The notes below the pieces were generated by a model that had not been told where the DNA came from, did no database searches, and was given only the letters and a program-made list of their open reading frames with translations. Both the position numbers and the translations under genes were made by a program. Below are positions 1-11,594 of a stretch of 64,000 nucleotides of DNA, piece by piece (the stretch's first letter is position 1; each line of letters opens with the position of its first letter). This stretch comes from Fagopyrum homotropicum (taxonomy: Eukaryota; Streptophyta; Magnoliopsida; Caryophyllales; Polygonaceae): positions 100,811,994 through 100,875,993 of the forward strand of contig BSWB01000005.1 in assembly GCA_033239125.1 (NCBI GenBank), written 5' to 3'.

Positions 1-346
1 AGACGAGCGGATCTGACATAGATCGATATAGATTCAGTTCTAGATCTACGCCCCTCTTCCAACCCTCATGCGTCTTCTTGAAGACGAGCAGATTTGAAAT
101 CTTTCTTCGTAATCTTCAACGATTCGAGGTTCGTTTGCTGTCTAGTCTTATAGTTTCCATTATTGATGAATTGTACGATAGTTTGCGAGTAGGGAAATAT
201 CATTTAAGAGGAATGAACTCTCAATTAGGTTTTGATAGTCTAGTCTCTGTTGGGAATCTTGTTCAACATTACCCCGTCTCTGATCATTGTATTGTACAGA
301 ATGATGAATGGTCATATGAATCCTGGCAATGATTCATTGCATTACT

Positions 347-488
347 TTCCTGATATTCCACAGCATTATTGGGGATTTGTACATCAGTTTACTACTTTCA
401 TTCACAATTTATATATGTCTTTCCTGATATTCCACAACATTATTGGGGAACATCAGTTTACTACTTTCATTCACAATTTATATATGTT
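347..488. repeat. Tandem duplication, about 70 bp x 2
   Basis: The block starting TTTCCTGATATTCCACA and ending ATATATGT occurs twice in a row (about 347-419 and 420-488). The second copy lacks about five bases (TTTGT) after TTATTGGGGA, and there is at least one substitution (CAGCAT against CAACAT). It looks like a local slippage or unequal-exchange duplication. Confidence 0.85.
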
Positions 489-539
489 TGGTACATTAAT
501 TCATATGAATCTGGTATGAAATTTATGCCATTTTCTATT

Positions 540-839
540 ATGAATTTTATGGTATGTAATTTTATGGTATGTAATTTTATGGTATGAAAATCTGGTGTAA
601 AAAATCTGGTATGACAATTTCTGGTATGACAAAATTCTGGTATTACAAAATTCTGGTATGACAAAATTCTGGTACGAACTTTTCGTATGATAATTTCTGG
701 AATGAAATTTCTGGTATGAACTTTTCGTATGAAAATTCTGGTATGAAAAAATTCTAGTATGAAATTTCTAGTAAGAAGTTTTCGTATGATAATTTCTGGT
801 ATGAAAATTCTGGTATGAGAATTTTCGGTATGAGAAATT
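540..839. repeat. Degenerate minisatellite, TCTGGTATGA-like unit
   Basis: About twenty loosely spaced copies of a 10-18 bp unit, best read as AATTCTGGTATGA, run through this segment. Variants include TTTTATGGTATG at the left and CTTTTCGTATGA in the middle. Unit length drifts, as expected of an old minisatellite. Translations across it are artefacts of the repeat. Confidence 0.8.
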
Positions 840-1377
840 CAGTCCAGAAAATAAAAAAGAAAATAAAAAATAAATAAAAAAAGGCAAGAAAAATAATAAA
901 AGAAAACAAATTCAGTAATTAAAAATTAAAAATTATACTTATATAACAAATAACAAACATTATTTATTCTTTCTTTTTAATAGAAAGGTTAATAATTTTT
1001 ACCTACTATTAAATGAAAGTGGTAAAAAATTTGGGGTACATTTTCTTAAACAAAAACTAAAAAAGCCTAGTATGTCAAATTCTCCCATTATAAATTGCGT
1101 GGACCTGTGCCGTCGGTAAATGTAAATTATATTAAAAAATTGGGGCAATAGGATTGTTCTATTTAGGAAAACAAAATAGGCCCCTCATCCATTGATGTAG
1201 TTAATAAATTAATTAACCCTTAAACTTAAAAACAAGCAGTTACAATCTTTATTGTTGAGATCTAATCCCTTGCAGATAAGGGGTATCTTGGGCCTTTCTT
1301 GGCATCCATGAATCAAATATACCATACACGAAAATATAATTGAAAATCGATCAATTTCCGATATGAATTCTTCAAGC

Positions 1378-1443
1378 AAATTCGATTACCCATGGTTTAT
1401 TTGATTACACAAATTCGATTACCCATGGTTTATTTGATTACAC
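1378..1443. repeat. Perfect 33-bp direct tandem repeat, two copies
   Basis: Bases 1378-1410 and 1411-1443 are identical, each beginning AAATTCGATTACCCATGG and ending TTGATTACAC. Perfect identity suggests a recent duplication. No function is apparent. Confidence 0.9.
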
Positions 1444-1771
1444 ATGGTGATCTACCCAAATTCGAATTCCGTTTTCTATAGTGTGCTCTAGGGTGTTTCT
1501 TCATCGAGTTTCCCCGAGTCACGCCTCTACAAAACTCCACATAAACTTCAATTTGCTCATGAATCGTTGTTGCGTGAGGAAGGTTGAGCGTGACTGCATG
1601 AGGGGACAACGACGGTCACTATTTAGTCGGGGGGATCCGCGGACAACGGCGGCGATGAAGGCGAGATGGCCATGTACGCCACCCATTAGCCACCTCTACA
1701 CTACAAACCTATGAAGAAGACGATGCCTTCAATGAGGTTTCAATTAATAAAATGACATAAATTATTGTTCT

Positions 1772-1787
1772 AATAATAAAACAATAA
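1772..1787. repeat. Left target-site duplication of the LINE
   Basis: The 16 bases AATAATAAAACAATAA are repeated without mismatch at 7465-7480, just after the LINE poly(A) tail. Upstream they are followed by G, downstream by C, so the duplication ends there. Variable-length duplications of this size are normal for target-primed reverse transcription. Confidence 0.93.
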
Positions 1788-1866
1788 GTCTTATGCGGCG
1801 GCAGTTGGGAATCCCTCCCCCATCTCTGCACCTCTCTGGTGTGACTCCCTGATAGAGTCTAGAAGG

Positions 1867-3264
1867 ATGCGCATCTCATTTCCGGAAGGGGCTCGAGGTC
1901 TTGCTGTGGCGGATATTGATTCTGATGTAATAGACTCTCTCTCTGAAAAATGGAAAACCGCAGTTATTATCAAAGTGCTTGGAAGATCGGTTGCGTTCAG
2001 ACTTCTCGAACGTCGGCTTTATCAGTTATGGCGACCTAGCGGTCCGATGACCATCCTCGATCTTCCAAACGGTTTCTATGCTGTCAGGTTTGCCGTCGAA
2101 GCCGATTTTCTTAAGGCACTCACTGACGGTCCTTGGGAGATTTTTGGGCATTATATTACAGTCCGTCCATGGTCGGCGCAGTTCAACCCATATAACGACT
2201 CTTTACGCACTATTTTCGCCTGGGCTCGTTTGTCCGAACTCCCCATGCAACTATACGATGAGGGGGTGCTTTATGGTCTCGCTTCGGCTCTTGGAACTCC
2301 CCTCAAAGTGGACCTCAACACTCTCTATGCTACCAGGGGAAAATTCGCGAGAGTATGCGTTGAGATCGAATTGGACAAACCTCTGATTGGGACTATTATC
2401 ATTGGCGAATCTAAAGTTCATGTGGAGTATGAAGGGTTGAATCTTATCTGTCACCGGTGTGGTTTATACGGACACAATGTTGACCGCTGCAGCCATCCCA
2501 TCAGTCCGATCCCTACAACTTCCTCTAACCCCCCACAGGAACCTCCTACATCTACGTCCGATGATTCGCCGACATCTGACGTACCTCCTGCCCAGCCGGC
2601 TGACGAATTTTTGGGCCCTTGGATGTCTGTGCCTAGAAGATCCCGTCGTTCACAGAAACATTCCACCGGCAAACCAATCGCAGATCAACCAACCACTACC
2701 AATAGCTTCCAAGCCCTAGTAGCTGATGAGCCACCATCATCTACGACAGTTACGATCGCAAATAATAATGATGTACCCATCATTAATGCAATAAAGCCAA
2801 GCAGTAATGTCCCCATCATTACTCCCGTTAACGGTTCTTCTGATGTTGATATGGTAACCGCTGGCTCATCAAAGGTTTCGGTCCCACATGCAAACCCTAA
2901 TACCCATCAGAAGCTTCCAAAGAGGGCCAAAATAATTGGTCAAGAATCAAAGCCTGGCCCACCAACGAATCCATCAAGCAAACAGTTAGCCCAACCCCAC
3001 GTTTCCCATGGTGATGATTGTATAATTAGGGATTCGCATTCATCAGACAATACCATTCCACAGCTTACCCAATCATTACCGCCATTCATTCCGTCTCCTT
3101 CATCTCCGAAAAATGACTTACCGATGGATGTTGATTCCCCTCAATCCACTGAGCCTTCATCAACATCTGGCCAAGAGATCCATGATGCCCAGATGGGTGA
3201 TGTTACAAACACTATTGTCATTTCAGAGTCACCTGGTCCCGCCAATGAGGCCGGTTCCAAATGA
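1867..3264 (+). CDS. LINE ORF1 protein (DUF4283-like, CCHC zinc knuckle)
   Basis: A 465-residue protein expected to bind the LINE RNA and form the transposition particle. Residues about 30-165 match the DUF4283-type region common in plant LINE ORF1, and a CCHC knuckle follows at residues 195-208 (CHRCGLYGHNVDRC, spacing C-x2-C-x4-H-x4-C). The remaining half is Pro/Ser/Thr-rich and probably disordered. An in-frame TAG at 1852 precedes the ATG at 1867, which is the first usable start. The stop overlaps the ORF2 start as ATGA at 3261-3264, suggesting coupled termination and reinitiation. Some plant ORF1 proteins have extra N-terminal residues, so the element may be slightly 5'-truncated. Confidence 0.85.
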   Translation: MRISFPEGARGLAVADIDSDVIDSLSEKWKTAVIIKVLGRSVAFRLLERRLYQLWRPSGPMTILDLPNGFYAVRFAVEADFLKALTDGPWEIFGHYITVRPWSAQFNPYNDSLRTIFAWARLSELPMQLYDEGVLYGLASALGTPLKVDLNTLYATRGKFARVCVEIELDKPLIGTIIIGESKVHVEYEGLNLICHRCGLYGHNVDRCSHPISPIPTTSSNPPQEPPTSTSDDSPTSDVPPAQPADEFLGPWMSVPRRSRRSQKHSTGKPIADQPTTTNSFQALVADEPPSSTTVTIANNNDVPIINAIKPSSNVPIITPVNGSSDVDMVTAGSSKVSVPHANPNTHQKLPKRAKIIGQESKPGPPTNPSSKQLAQPHVSHGDDCIIRDSHSSDNTIPQLTQSLPPFIPSPSSPKNDLPMDVDSPQSTEPSSTSGQEIHDAQMGDVTNTIVISESPGPANEAGSK

Positions 3265-6200
3265 ATACAATGATTTGGAATTGTCGGGGTGCGGGTAACA
3301 GACGGTTCCGCAAGGCCCTAAGCTACATGATCAACCGTCACAAAATTGAATTACTATTCCTTCTCGAGACTAAGATTTCGGGAGTTAATGCTGATGACGT
3401 CTGTATCCGATCTAGATTCTCGGATTTTACTAGAGTTGAGGCCCGCGGTTTCGAGGGTGGAATTTGGATGCTCTGGAATTCGGCTAATATTCAGGCTTCA
3501 ATTATTTTGAAGAAATCCAACTTCATTCAAGCAGATATCACAGTGGATAATCACTTAGTTCATTTGTTCGCAGTTTATAATCCGCCCTCACCATCAAGGC
3601 GTGTTGCGGGATGGGAAGATCTGCTTAATGCCATTTCTGGTTGTACTGGTCCTGTGCTTGTGGGAGGGGACTTTAACTGTATTCTCTATGCGCATGAAGT
3701 TGGCGGCGTTTCTAAGTCTCTTTCGCCTGACACGAATACATTTCTCAATTGGGTCGAAGCGTCTGAGTTGGTGGATATGGGTTTCAGCGGTCCTGCTTTC
3801 ACATGGAATCGGGGTCTTACGCCATCCACGAGAATTTCCAAAAGATTAGATCGTTTCTTTATGAACGGTTCTGCGAGGTTACTTTGGCCGGAAGCTACCA
3901 TCCGCCACCTTCCCGCCCTCTCTTCTGATCACTGCCCCCTTCTTCTATGCTTTCATCCTCCCAGACCTTCTGTTCCAAGTCGGCGTCCATTCCGCTTTGA
4001 GGCGGCTTGGGCTTTACATCCCGACTATCATTATACGGTGGGATCCGCTTGGGATAACTGTTCTGATGGCAATATTTGCAGGGCTCTTAACCGGCTTAAG
4101 ATCAGATTACTGAGATGGAATCAGGTTGTATTTGGCAGAATTGAAATCAGAAAGAATAATCTTTTGCTACGGTTGTCTGAAATTCAGGCTGAAATTGAAG
4201 CTAACATTTCCGCGGGCCTATTGAATCTTCAGTCGAACCTGCTGCTTGAATTCGAATCTATTTTAGATCAAGAAGAATTACTCTGGAAATAGAAATCGGG
4301 GGAGAAGTTTTTTCTGGAAGGGGACCGTAATACATCTTTCTTTCATATCAATACCCTTATTCGGAGAAGATATAATCGGGTGGAGTGCATTCGCAACGAT
4401 GAGGGAGTTTGGATTTCTGACTCATCCCTTCTTAAACTTAATGCTCAGTCTTACTTCCTGAAGCTCTTCACGGCTGAACAACCCATGGGTCCACGGAATG
4501 GTACGTTTTTCTCAAACTTCCCTTTGGTCTCTCCGGCTGATGTTTCCGATATATGCAGGCCCTTTTCGGATATTGAAATCAAAAAATGCCTCTTTAAGAT
4601 GGCACCATTAAGAGCTCCTGGGAAAGACGGATTTAGTGCTATCTTCTATCACAAATCTTGGAACACTGTGGGATTGGATGTTCTCAAATTTGTGAACAAC
4701 TTTTTTACTACCGGCGTGTTACCACCTTCGGCGAACGAGACAATCATTTCATTGATCCCCAAGGGCTCCGCTCCGGACCATATGTCCAAGTTTAGACCTA
4801 TTGGTCTGTGCAATGTAATCTATAAATTGATTACTAAGTTGATGGTCTCCAGACTTCAACCTCTTATGACGAAGATTGTTAGCCCACTTCAAAGCAGTTT
4901 TATTCCTGGACGGATGATCGAGGATAACGTTGTTATTGTTCAGGAGATGTTGCATTCTCTAGTTAGGAAACGGGCCGGTAAGAAGTGGATGGCAATAAAA
5001 ATTGACCTTGAGAAAGCCTATGATCGTCTTGCTTGGGATTTTGTGGATGAAACTTGTAGTCTTATTGGGCTTCCGGGTTGTTGGAGGACGTGGATCAATG
5101 CTTGCATCCGGTCTCAATCAATGTCGGTTTTGTGGAATGGAGAATTGCTTGATGGGTTCTCTCCCACCCGTGGAGTTCGACAAGGAGATCCTATCTCTCC
5201 GTATCTCTTTGTGCTTTGCCTGGAGAGACTCGGACACTCCATCCAAAACCTTGTGGACACCGGATCATGGAAACCAGTCAAGATTCAAAGGGAGTGCCCG
5301 GCGTTTTCTCACGTCTTCTTCGCAGATGACATCGTTCTGTTTGCGGAGGCTTCTTTAGAGAATGTTTCTGTGATTAATAAATGTCTGTCAGATTTTTGCT
5401 GCTCTTCTGGCCTGAAGGTTAGTTCTAAGAAGTCCCAAATTATGGTATCGCCAAATGTGGTTGGCCTACTTAAGTCGGATATCCAATCTGGACTCGGTTT
5501 TCCCATTGTTCCTGAATTCAGTAAGTACCTGGGTTTTCCGCTTCTTCTTAATAGATCCAGAAATAGCAGTTTTCAGTTCTTAGTTGATAAAACTAAGCAG
5601 CGTCTAGCATCATGGAGAGGGCGTTATTTGAGCTTCGCCGGGAGAATCACCTTGGTAAAATCGGTTCTTTCTGCGTTTCCCTCATATGTCATGAGAGTCG
5701 TCAGGCTTCCGACTACTATTTGCAATGAACTGGATAGGGTTTGTCGCTCGTTTTTATGGGGTGATTCCGAAGCACGTAGACGTCTGCACTTGGTTGCGTG
5801 GAGCGATATTTACCGACCTGTGGATTGCGGCGGGTTGGGTATTCGCTCCTCCGCTGATGCTAATGTCGTCTCTCTTGGTAAACTCACTTGGAGGTTCATG
5901 ACGGACAGGGAGGCTCCATGGGCGAATTTATTTTCCACCAAATACCGGCTGCATGATTATAATTCGATCAACGCTTGCCCATCTATACCTAATAGTTCTA
6001 TAATTTTTCGGAGCTTCCGGTGGGCCAAGAGTGTTATATTCCCATTGGGCTTTAAATGGATTGTTTTTAGTGGGCTTCAGGCCCGCTTTTGGACTGACGC
6101 ATGGTGCGGGAAATCTGACCTAATCTCGTCTGCTTCATCACTGCCTCCTTCACATCTTCTTGATGACGCCGTTGCGGACTACTGGATCGAAAACTCCGGT

Positions 6201-7397
6201 TGGGATTGGTCCCGAATTGCACCCTTCCTCCCTTCGACTCTTCTGATTTCTATCGCTTCTCTGTCGATCAGAGACTTCTTGGGATTGGATGATTGCGTGG
6301 CTTGGAGCCTGACCTCTAACGGGATGTATTCCTCAGCTTCTGCGTACAGAGCGTTAGCATCTAATGCTTTGCAGCCCCATCCTTACGCCGAGCTTTTCAC
6401 AACGATCTGGAAGCTTAATGTTACTGAGCGGATACGGTCGTTTCTTTGGTTGGTTGCCCAGGGGAGACTTCTATCTAATGAAGAACGGCATCGACGCCAT
6501 CTTGCATCGACTAATACATGTCCGATCTGCTCCATTGCCTGTGAGAGCCTTTTCCATCTTTTCAGAGATTGCCCTATCGTGTGGAGTATCTGGTCTAGTT
6601 TTCTTTCCCCTGGATTCGCTACTGAGTTCTTCAATTATGATTTCAACAACTGGCTCTTGGTGAATTTGACAAATTCGGATCTCATCCATGAAAATTTGCC
6701 TTGGAATATTTGTTTCGCTGTTACTCTCTGGCGTTGTTGGAAGTGGCGCAACGAGGTTGTGTTCAACAATTCCACACATCCACCAAATTTGGTTTCGATC
6801 ATAGCAAATCAATCGAAGCATATTGTGACGGTTTTTTCAAAGGCCAAGTCACTTATTACCTCCCCAGGGAAAGTGTCAATCAATATCTGTTGGTCGTTGC
6901 CGGATTTTGGGTGGATCAAGGTTAATACCGACGGTTCCGTTCACAATGATGGTAAGGGCTTCGCTGGTGGAATTTTAAGAGATCACGATGGTCAGTGGAT
7001 TGGTGGATTTATTCTGCATATTGGTCTATGTACCGTTATTATGGCTGAACTATGGAGAATCTTGTCGGGACTCTACCTTGCTTGGGACAAAGGTTACCGG
7101 AATGTAACGATTGAGACAGACTCGTCCACGGCGATCTTGCTTATTAATCGCAGTATCTCTTCATCCCATCCGCTTTTTAGTCTGGTATCTAAATGCCAAG
7201 ACTCCATTCGTAGGAACTGGCACGTCCGGATCCGACACGTGTTTCGCGAAGCTAACTTCTGCGCGGATCATTTGGCTTCTCTTGCTTTCAATTATCCTAT
7301 GGGGTTTGTTTGTTTGGATCAGCCACCCTTATCTGTACTACCTTTTTTGACAAACGATGCCCGCGGAGTAGCGACCCAACGGCTTGTCACTTGTTAG
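3261..7397 (+). pseudogene. LINE ORF2: endonuclease / reverse transcriptase / RNase H, one nonsense codon
   Basis: A single frame of 1378 codons interrupted only by TAG at 4290-4292 (codon 344). The N-terminal part is an exonuclease-endonuclease-phosphatase fold with GGDFNC and SDHCPLL motifs, which nicks the target DNA. The reverse transcriptase follows at about codons 470-730, with FADD at 5319-5330 (catalytic Asp codons 689-690). Next comes a zf-RVT-like region with CPICS and HLFRDCP (about codons 1020-1110). The C-terminal RNase H begins near KVNTDGS (about codon 1219), with an AEL motif, ETDSS and a late H..N..AD block. The TAG lies in the linker between endonuclease and RT, where a C-to-T change of CAG would explain it. 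As it stands it encodes endonuclease only, unless the stop is read through. Confidence 0.93.
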
Positions 7398-7464
7398 CTT
7401 TTGTTCTTTCATCTAATAAAATGGTCTGGGAGTAACCCTTCCGGCCGACTTTACCAAAAAAAAA

Positions 7465-7480
7465 AATAATAAAACAATAA
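7465..7480. repeat. Right target-site duplication of the LINE
   Basis: Identical to 1772-1787 (AATAATAAAACAATAA). It follows the terminal A run directly, which fixes the 3' end of the LINE. Confidence 0.93.
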
Positions 7481-7504
7481 CGATACATGATATTATGCAC
7501 TTGG

Positions 7505-8270
7505 ATGAATCTTGAGAAGAGTGAGTAGCTCAAAGGAGGTTAACCTAAGATTTTCGAGACATACAAGCCCCTTCTTAAGCTCTAGTTGAAGCTCCTTAGC
7601 TCAAGCTCTTGTGATTGTTCCGAGTTGAAGTTGATCACTTTGCTCTTTCTCTTTGCCTATGCTTGAACCATCATTCTCCGTATGCTCATCTTGGATATCC
7701 CTTCGTGTTGGAGATAATAAGTTCCCACATCTAAAGATGAAGACATTCCGAACCTAGTATATAAGGTCGGTGGGTTACTCCTCCTATTGCCAGTTGGTTT
7801 TAGGATGGAATCTCATCGGGCTTATGTGTTGGGCTTCGGTCTAATGTGCATGTGCGCTCGTATGAACACGACTCTGCTCTATCGGTCTGTTTGTATCGGA
7901 CTTTGACACTTCCTCATGATCTAAATCAGTTCAGACATTGAGTATCTCTTGGTTCTCTTGATGGGGATTGGGTACATCATCCTCTTTGTCTTGAGATGAG
8001 TGAGTAGCTCAAATGAGGTTAGACTAGGATTTTCAAGGCATATAAGTCCATTCTTAAGCTCTAGTTGAAGCTACTTAGCTCGAGCTCTTATGATTGTTTT
8101 GACTGGAAGTTGATCACCTTGATCTTGTTCTTGGACTGTACTTGGACCATTTATATACGTCTGCTTAGCTTGAACATCCCTCTCCTCATGATCTAAATCA
8201 ATTGGAACATCGAGTATCTCTTGGTTCTCTTGATGAGGCTTAGTCACATCATCCTCCCTCTCTTGAAAGG
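7505..8270. repeat. Diverged tandem duplication of a Ty3 3' region
   Basis: A block starting near GAGTGAGTAGCTCAAA and running through GAAGTTGATCAC to CTCATGATCTAAATCA and GTATCTCTTGGTTCTC occurs at about 7515-7985 and again at about 7993-8270. Copies differ at many positions. The first copy is longer because it holds the 203-bp insertion at 7706-7908. The second copy merges into the reverse-strand pol remnant, so the duplication probably copied the 3' end of that element. Confidence 0.75.
7706..7908 (+). mobile_element. Short solo-LTR-like insertion (203 bp)
   Basis: It begins TGTTGGAGATAATAAGT and ends TTTGACA, giving the TG...CA ends of an LTR. It is flanked by CTTCG (7701-7705) and CTTCC (7909-7913), a 4/5 match as expected of an aged 5-bp duplication. 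The homologous position in the neighbouring repeat copy (about 8175-8190) has no insert and serves as an empty site. The start resembles small copia or TRIM LTRs. No internal region or primer site is present. Confidence 0.7.
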
Positions 8271-9240
8271 GATTCAACCTCAAATTGAGCTTGTCAAGAT
8301 CATCACTTTCCTACACACAAAAGGAAAACAAGTCACCCACATTAAAAACACCATGTACACCATAAGAAAGTGGTAAATCAAGTTTGTAAGCATTGTCAAA
8401 CTAGCACTTAAAATGGACCATCTCTTCTTGGTTTTATCTTGGAGTTACAAAGTATTGGGAAACATTCTTTCCTCAAGTGCACCAAACCAAGTCTCATGAT
8501 TCAAAAAGAACTTCCTTGCGACCCTTGTTAGGTTGCCTCTTGTATTGCCATGACTTCTTCTCTAGCTGTAGCCGTGTTTCTTCATGCAAATTCTGAATTT
8601 TTAAGGCTTGATCGACATCTTCTTTGCTTTCTTGGTCCGTGATGGCCTATGACAAGAGCTAAAGTGATGTCTTTGGGTTAACGCCATAGACTACTTCAAA
8701 GGGTGTTTTCTTTGTATTCGTATGGATTGATCGGTGCAACAAAGATCTAAGCAAAACACCAAGTGTACGATTTGTTACCTCACTTTGCCTATCCGTTTGG
8801 GGATGACAAGTAATTGAAATAGTAGCTTTGTACCAAGCTTATTCCATAGTGTCTCCAAAATTTGTTTAGGAATTTCACATCCCTATCCAACACAATGGAC
8901 CTAGAAACTCCATGTAATCTCACATCTTCCTTTGGCTTAGCTAAGAGCATATGATTAGAAGCACCACCTTTACTTCCAATAACCATTTTTTGATTCTTAC
9001 TCTTTGTAATAAAGAGCCTTTCTTTGTTCCCTATCCACATGATCGGCCTTGATTTCATGTGGAGTCAAAAGTGCACGGTTATTCTTTTTCCATTCATCTT
9101 GAAAGAATATTCATTAATCACTTCTTGATGAATGATACCCATATGCAAAGGTCTTTCTAGAAAGAGACGTCATCCGGTTATAGGAAGTACATCACACACA
9201 GCCTCATCCTCATATCCCCCTATGACGAATTGAATTGTGG
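8071..9240 (-). pseudogene. Degenerate Ty3/gypsy polyprotein (protease end fused to integrase)
   Basis: Read from right to left. About 9100-9240 resembles the end of a retroviral-type protease (YEDEAVCDVLP, then a changed LLGRP-like stretch). A basic linker follows. From about 8926 the frame enters integrase (VRLHGVSRSIV, DRDVKFLNKFW), then a FEVVYGVNP block near 8690, a basic KGRKE-type C-terminal block near 8530, and a tail like YGVHGVFNVGDL near 8340. Several stops and shifts break it. Reverse transcriptase and RNase H are missing, so there is a large internal deletion at about 8926. The motifs fit chromovirus-like Ty3 elements better than Athila. It is non-functional. Confidence 0.8.
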
Positions 9241-11148
9241 CTAGGTCCTTGACCTCATATGAGGTTAGCCGTAGTGGATGAAGAAGTCCAGGACGTCGAG
9301 TTATTCAAGCTTACCACGAAGAAGGGATCGAGACGACCATGAGACGGGCATGACACGACCACTTTGGCCGTGCAGCCCCCATTTCCGCCTGTGACACCTT
9401 ACTTTCTCCTTGATTTTCACTTGAGACGCCTTGGCCACAGATTCCTTGCCCATCTCATCCCCGTTTAAGCCCGTGTTGACACGTAAAAAATTCCGAAAAT
9501 AAAATCAGGATTAAATTATTTCTCTAGGCTTTTTCCATATCTTTTAGGGCCAGATTATGTACCCTATATGTTGCTAGCTAGTTTTCATATGGTTGAGGGG
9601 TTCCAACATTGTTCCTCTACGTTGAGACTTTTACCCTAGACTATAGTTTTTCCTTTTCTACTCTGATTCACAAAAAACACTTTTGTTGGCGAATTCATTA
9701 AGGTTTGCTTTTGGATTATTGATTATGTTTTCTATTTGCTATTTTTATTTTATTGCTTTGTAATTTTCTTCCTGTCTGTCTAGTTTACTTATGATCTTAG
9801 TATTGTATGAACCCTATAATGCATTGACTTATAATTATTGTATATGCATTCTTAAACGAAAATCAATTTACTTTATTTTGCCTTGTTACCTTCTTCATAC
9901 CCCTTTGTTGTCATATGTTGAGAAACAATTGTTTTCTTGGGCATAAAAATGATTTATTTTTTACGAGAGCGTGTTGTTTTTATTGGACCTTCTAGGATTC
10001 AACTTAGTTTGGGGAAAGAAATTTACCTTTACCTCGAGCATTCCTAATTATCATAGTTTTACCGGTTTTATACTTTTTTAGTTTATTTGTGAAAATCTTG
10101 GCTATTTTGGTCTTCTGCCTGTTTTCTATATACTTAGTAGGTTTGACTTTTACCTTCTGCAACTACAAGAGCATATTTGGATTAGGTTGAACACGATCTT
10201 TGTACACAAAGATGTAGTAAAAGCTATATTTGATAGTTAACTATATACCCGCTGAAGTATCACATGGTAATTGATACAAAGTATTCAAGCATTTTTATAT
10301 GAAAGCAAATATCAAAGCGGATAGATTCATATACATCGAGATCCAATACTCTTTAGGATGATACAGCTTATGGGCTCAATATCAAAATAAACAACTCTCG
10401 AAAGCTGAATTATAACTTATTTTGCCCCAATTTTAATTTGATGACTCGTGTGATACAGTCTCAGAACTTGGTTCCGAAGGCGGTGGTGACACCGGGACGG
10501 GATAGTGACGGAGGATTAGGTTGAAGTGAACCCAAACACTCTCCATCGATACTTACCTGTTAGAAAATACGATGTGTTTAATGAATGATGTTTATGACAA
10601 CACTTATTCTATGTATGTGTATTCTGAATTTTAGAAGAGAATCGGTGAATACTTCGTCGGTATCCAGGTCTATAATAAAAATGTCACGAAACTTTTCGGT
10701 CGTAGACTAGTGTTACATCGACACATTGAATTGTAAAAAAAAAAATACTTAGAGGATGCCAACTGTATTGCCTTTGTTATAAATGCCAAACAAATTAATA
10801 GACTAGTGTTACACAAGAAACAAGTTTAATTGATCATTCATGGCATTTACGTATTATATAAAAATTATAAATATAAATAAAACAACTATTTATATTTTAT
10901 ATATTTTTTGTCATAAGAAAACCTTTGTTTGGATTTTGCAATTTCTCATTAATTCTCAAGATAATTCCCACCTTCACAAAAATGCAATTAATTATTTTTT
11001 ATGATAATCAACTAATAATTTTAGATGAAAATCTTTAATTTTTATAAATAACAATAAACATATTATTACGAGATAAAAAAAAAATATGAGTATAATCAAT
11101 ATTCATTGCAGTAATGTATGAATTAGTTTCTTAAACATCTTCATCCTC

Positions 11149-11324
11149 ATGACATTTGTTGTATTTTTCAGCTTATCGTTAATTATCTTCAATACATTTG
11201 TTTTGTTTGCAAATCTTAACCATTCTACAGAGTATTAAGGCTGTTGATTTCCTTCAAATGTAATAATAGTTTATATTATAAATAAAAAAAAAATATGACA
11301 TTTGTTGTATTTTTCAGCTTATCG
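11149..11324. repeat. Pair of identical 30-bp direct repeats
   Basis: The 30 bases beginning ATGACATTTGTTGTATTT and ending AGCTTATCG occur exactly at 11149-11178 and 11295-11324, separated by 116 bases. Identity in otherwise drifting AT-rich DNA suggests a recent short duplication. Confidence 0.85.
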
Positions 11325-11594
11325 AATATTAAAAATGTACCTACTTTATATTTTGAAAATTATAAAAATATGAGTATAAATTTGTTTTTCTTTTAAGTAA
11401 TGTTTGAGTAAAATTGAAGTAGCATGGTAATGTATTTGATAAAGGGACGTGACATGTTGACAAATAGTAAGATATAATATATATAGCAAAAAAGCCCTTC
11501 ACCTTCAATTAAAAATCCCTTAAATCATATTCTGTTGATGAGTGCTTTGTGATAGTTCTGTGAAGCACTCACGCAGTATCGATTCTAGGTTTAC

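Larger units (their letters stand above)
1..1771. other. AT-rich non-coding flank
   Basis: No open frame here resembles a known protein, and the longest ones are short and low in complexity. The stretch is strongly AT-rich and contains three local tandem repeats that are listed separately. The first 150 bases are less AT-rich and could be a leader of something lying to the left, but nothing supports that further. The right end is the pre-insertion target of the LINE. Confidence 0.6.
1788..7464 (+). mobile_element. LINE (plant L1-type non-LTR retrotransposon)
   Basis: A 5.7-kb insertion bounded by perfect 16-bp duplications. It has a short 5' leader (about 79 bases), ORF1 (nucleic-acid-binding protein), ORF2 (endonuclease, reverse transcriptase, zinc-binding and RNase H regions), a short 3' UTR containing AATAAAA, and a terminal run of As (about 7455-7464). 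The perfect duplication and otherwise open frames suggest a recent insertion. The only clear lesion is a TAG in ORF2. The leader is short, so some 5' truncation is possible. Confidence 0.95.

Noticed and set aside
540..839. CRISPR-like array
   Set aside because: Units vary in length and sequence, there are no equal spacers, and the host is a plant.
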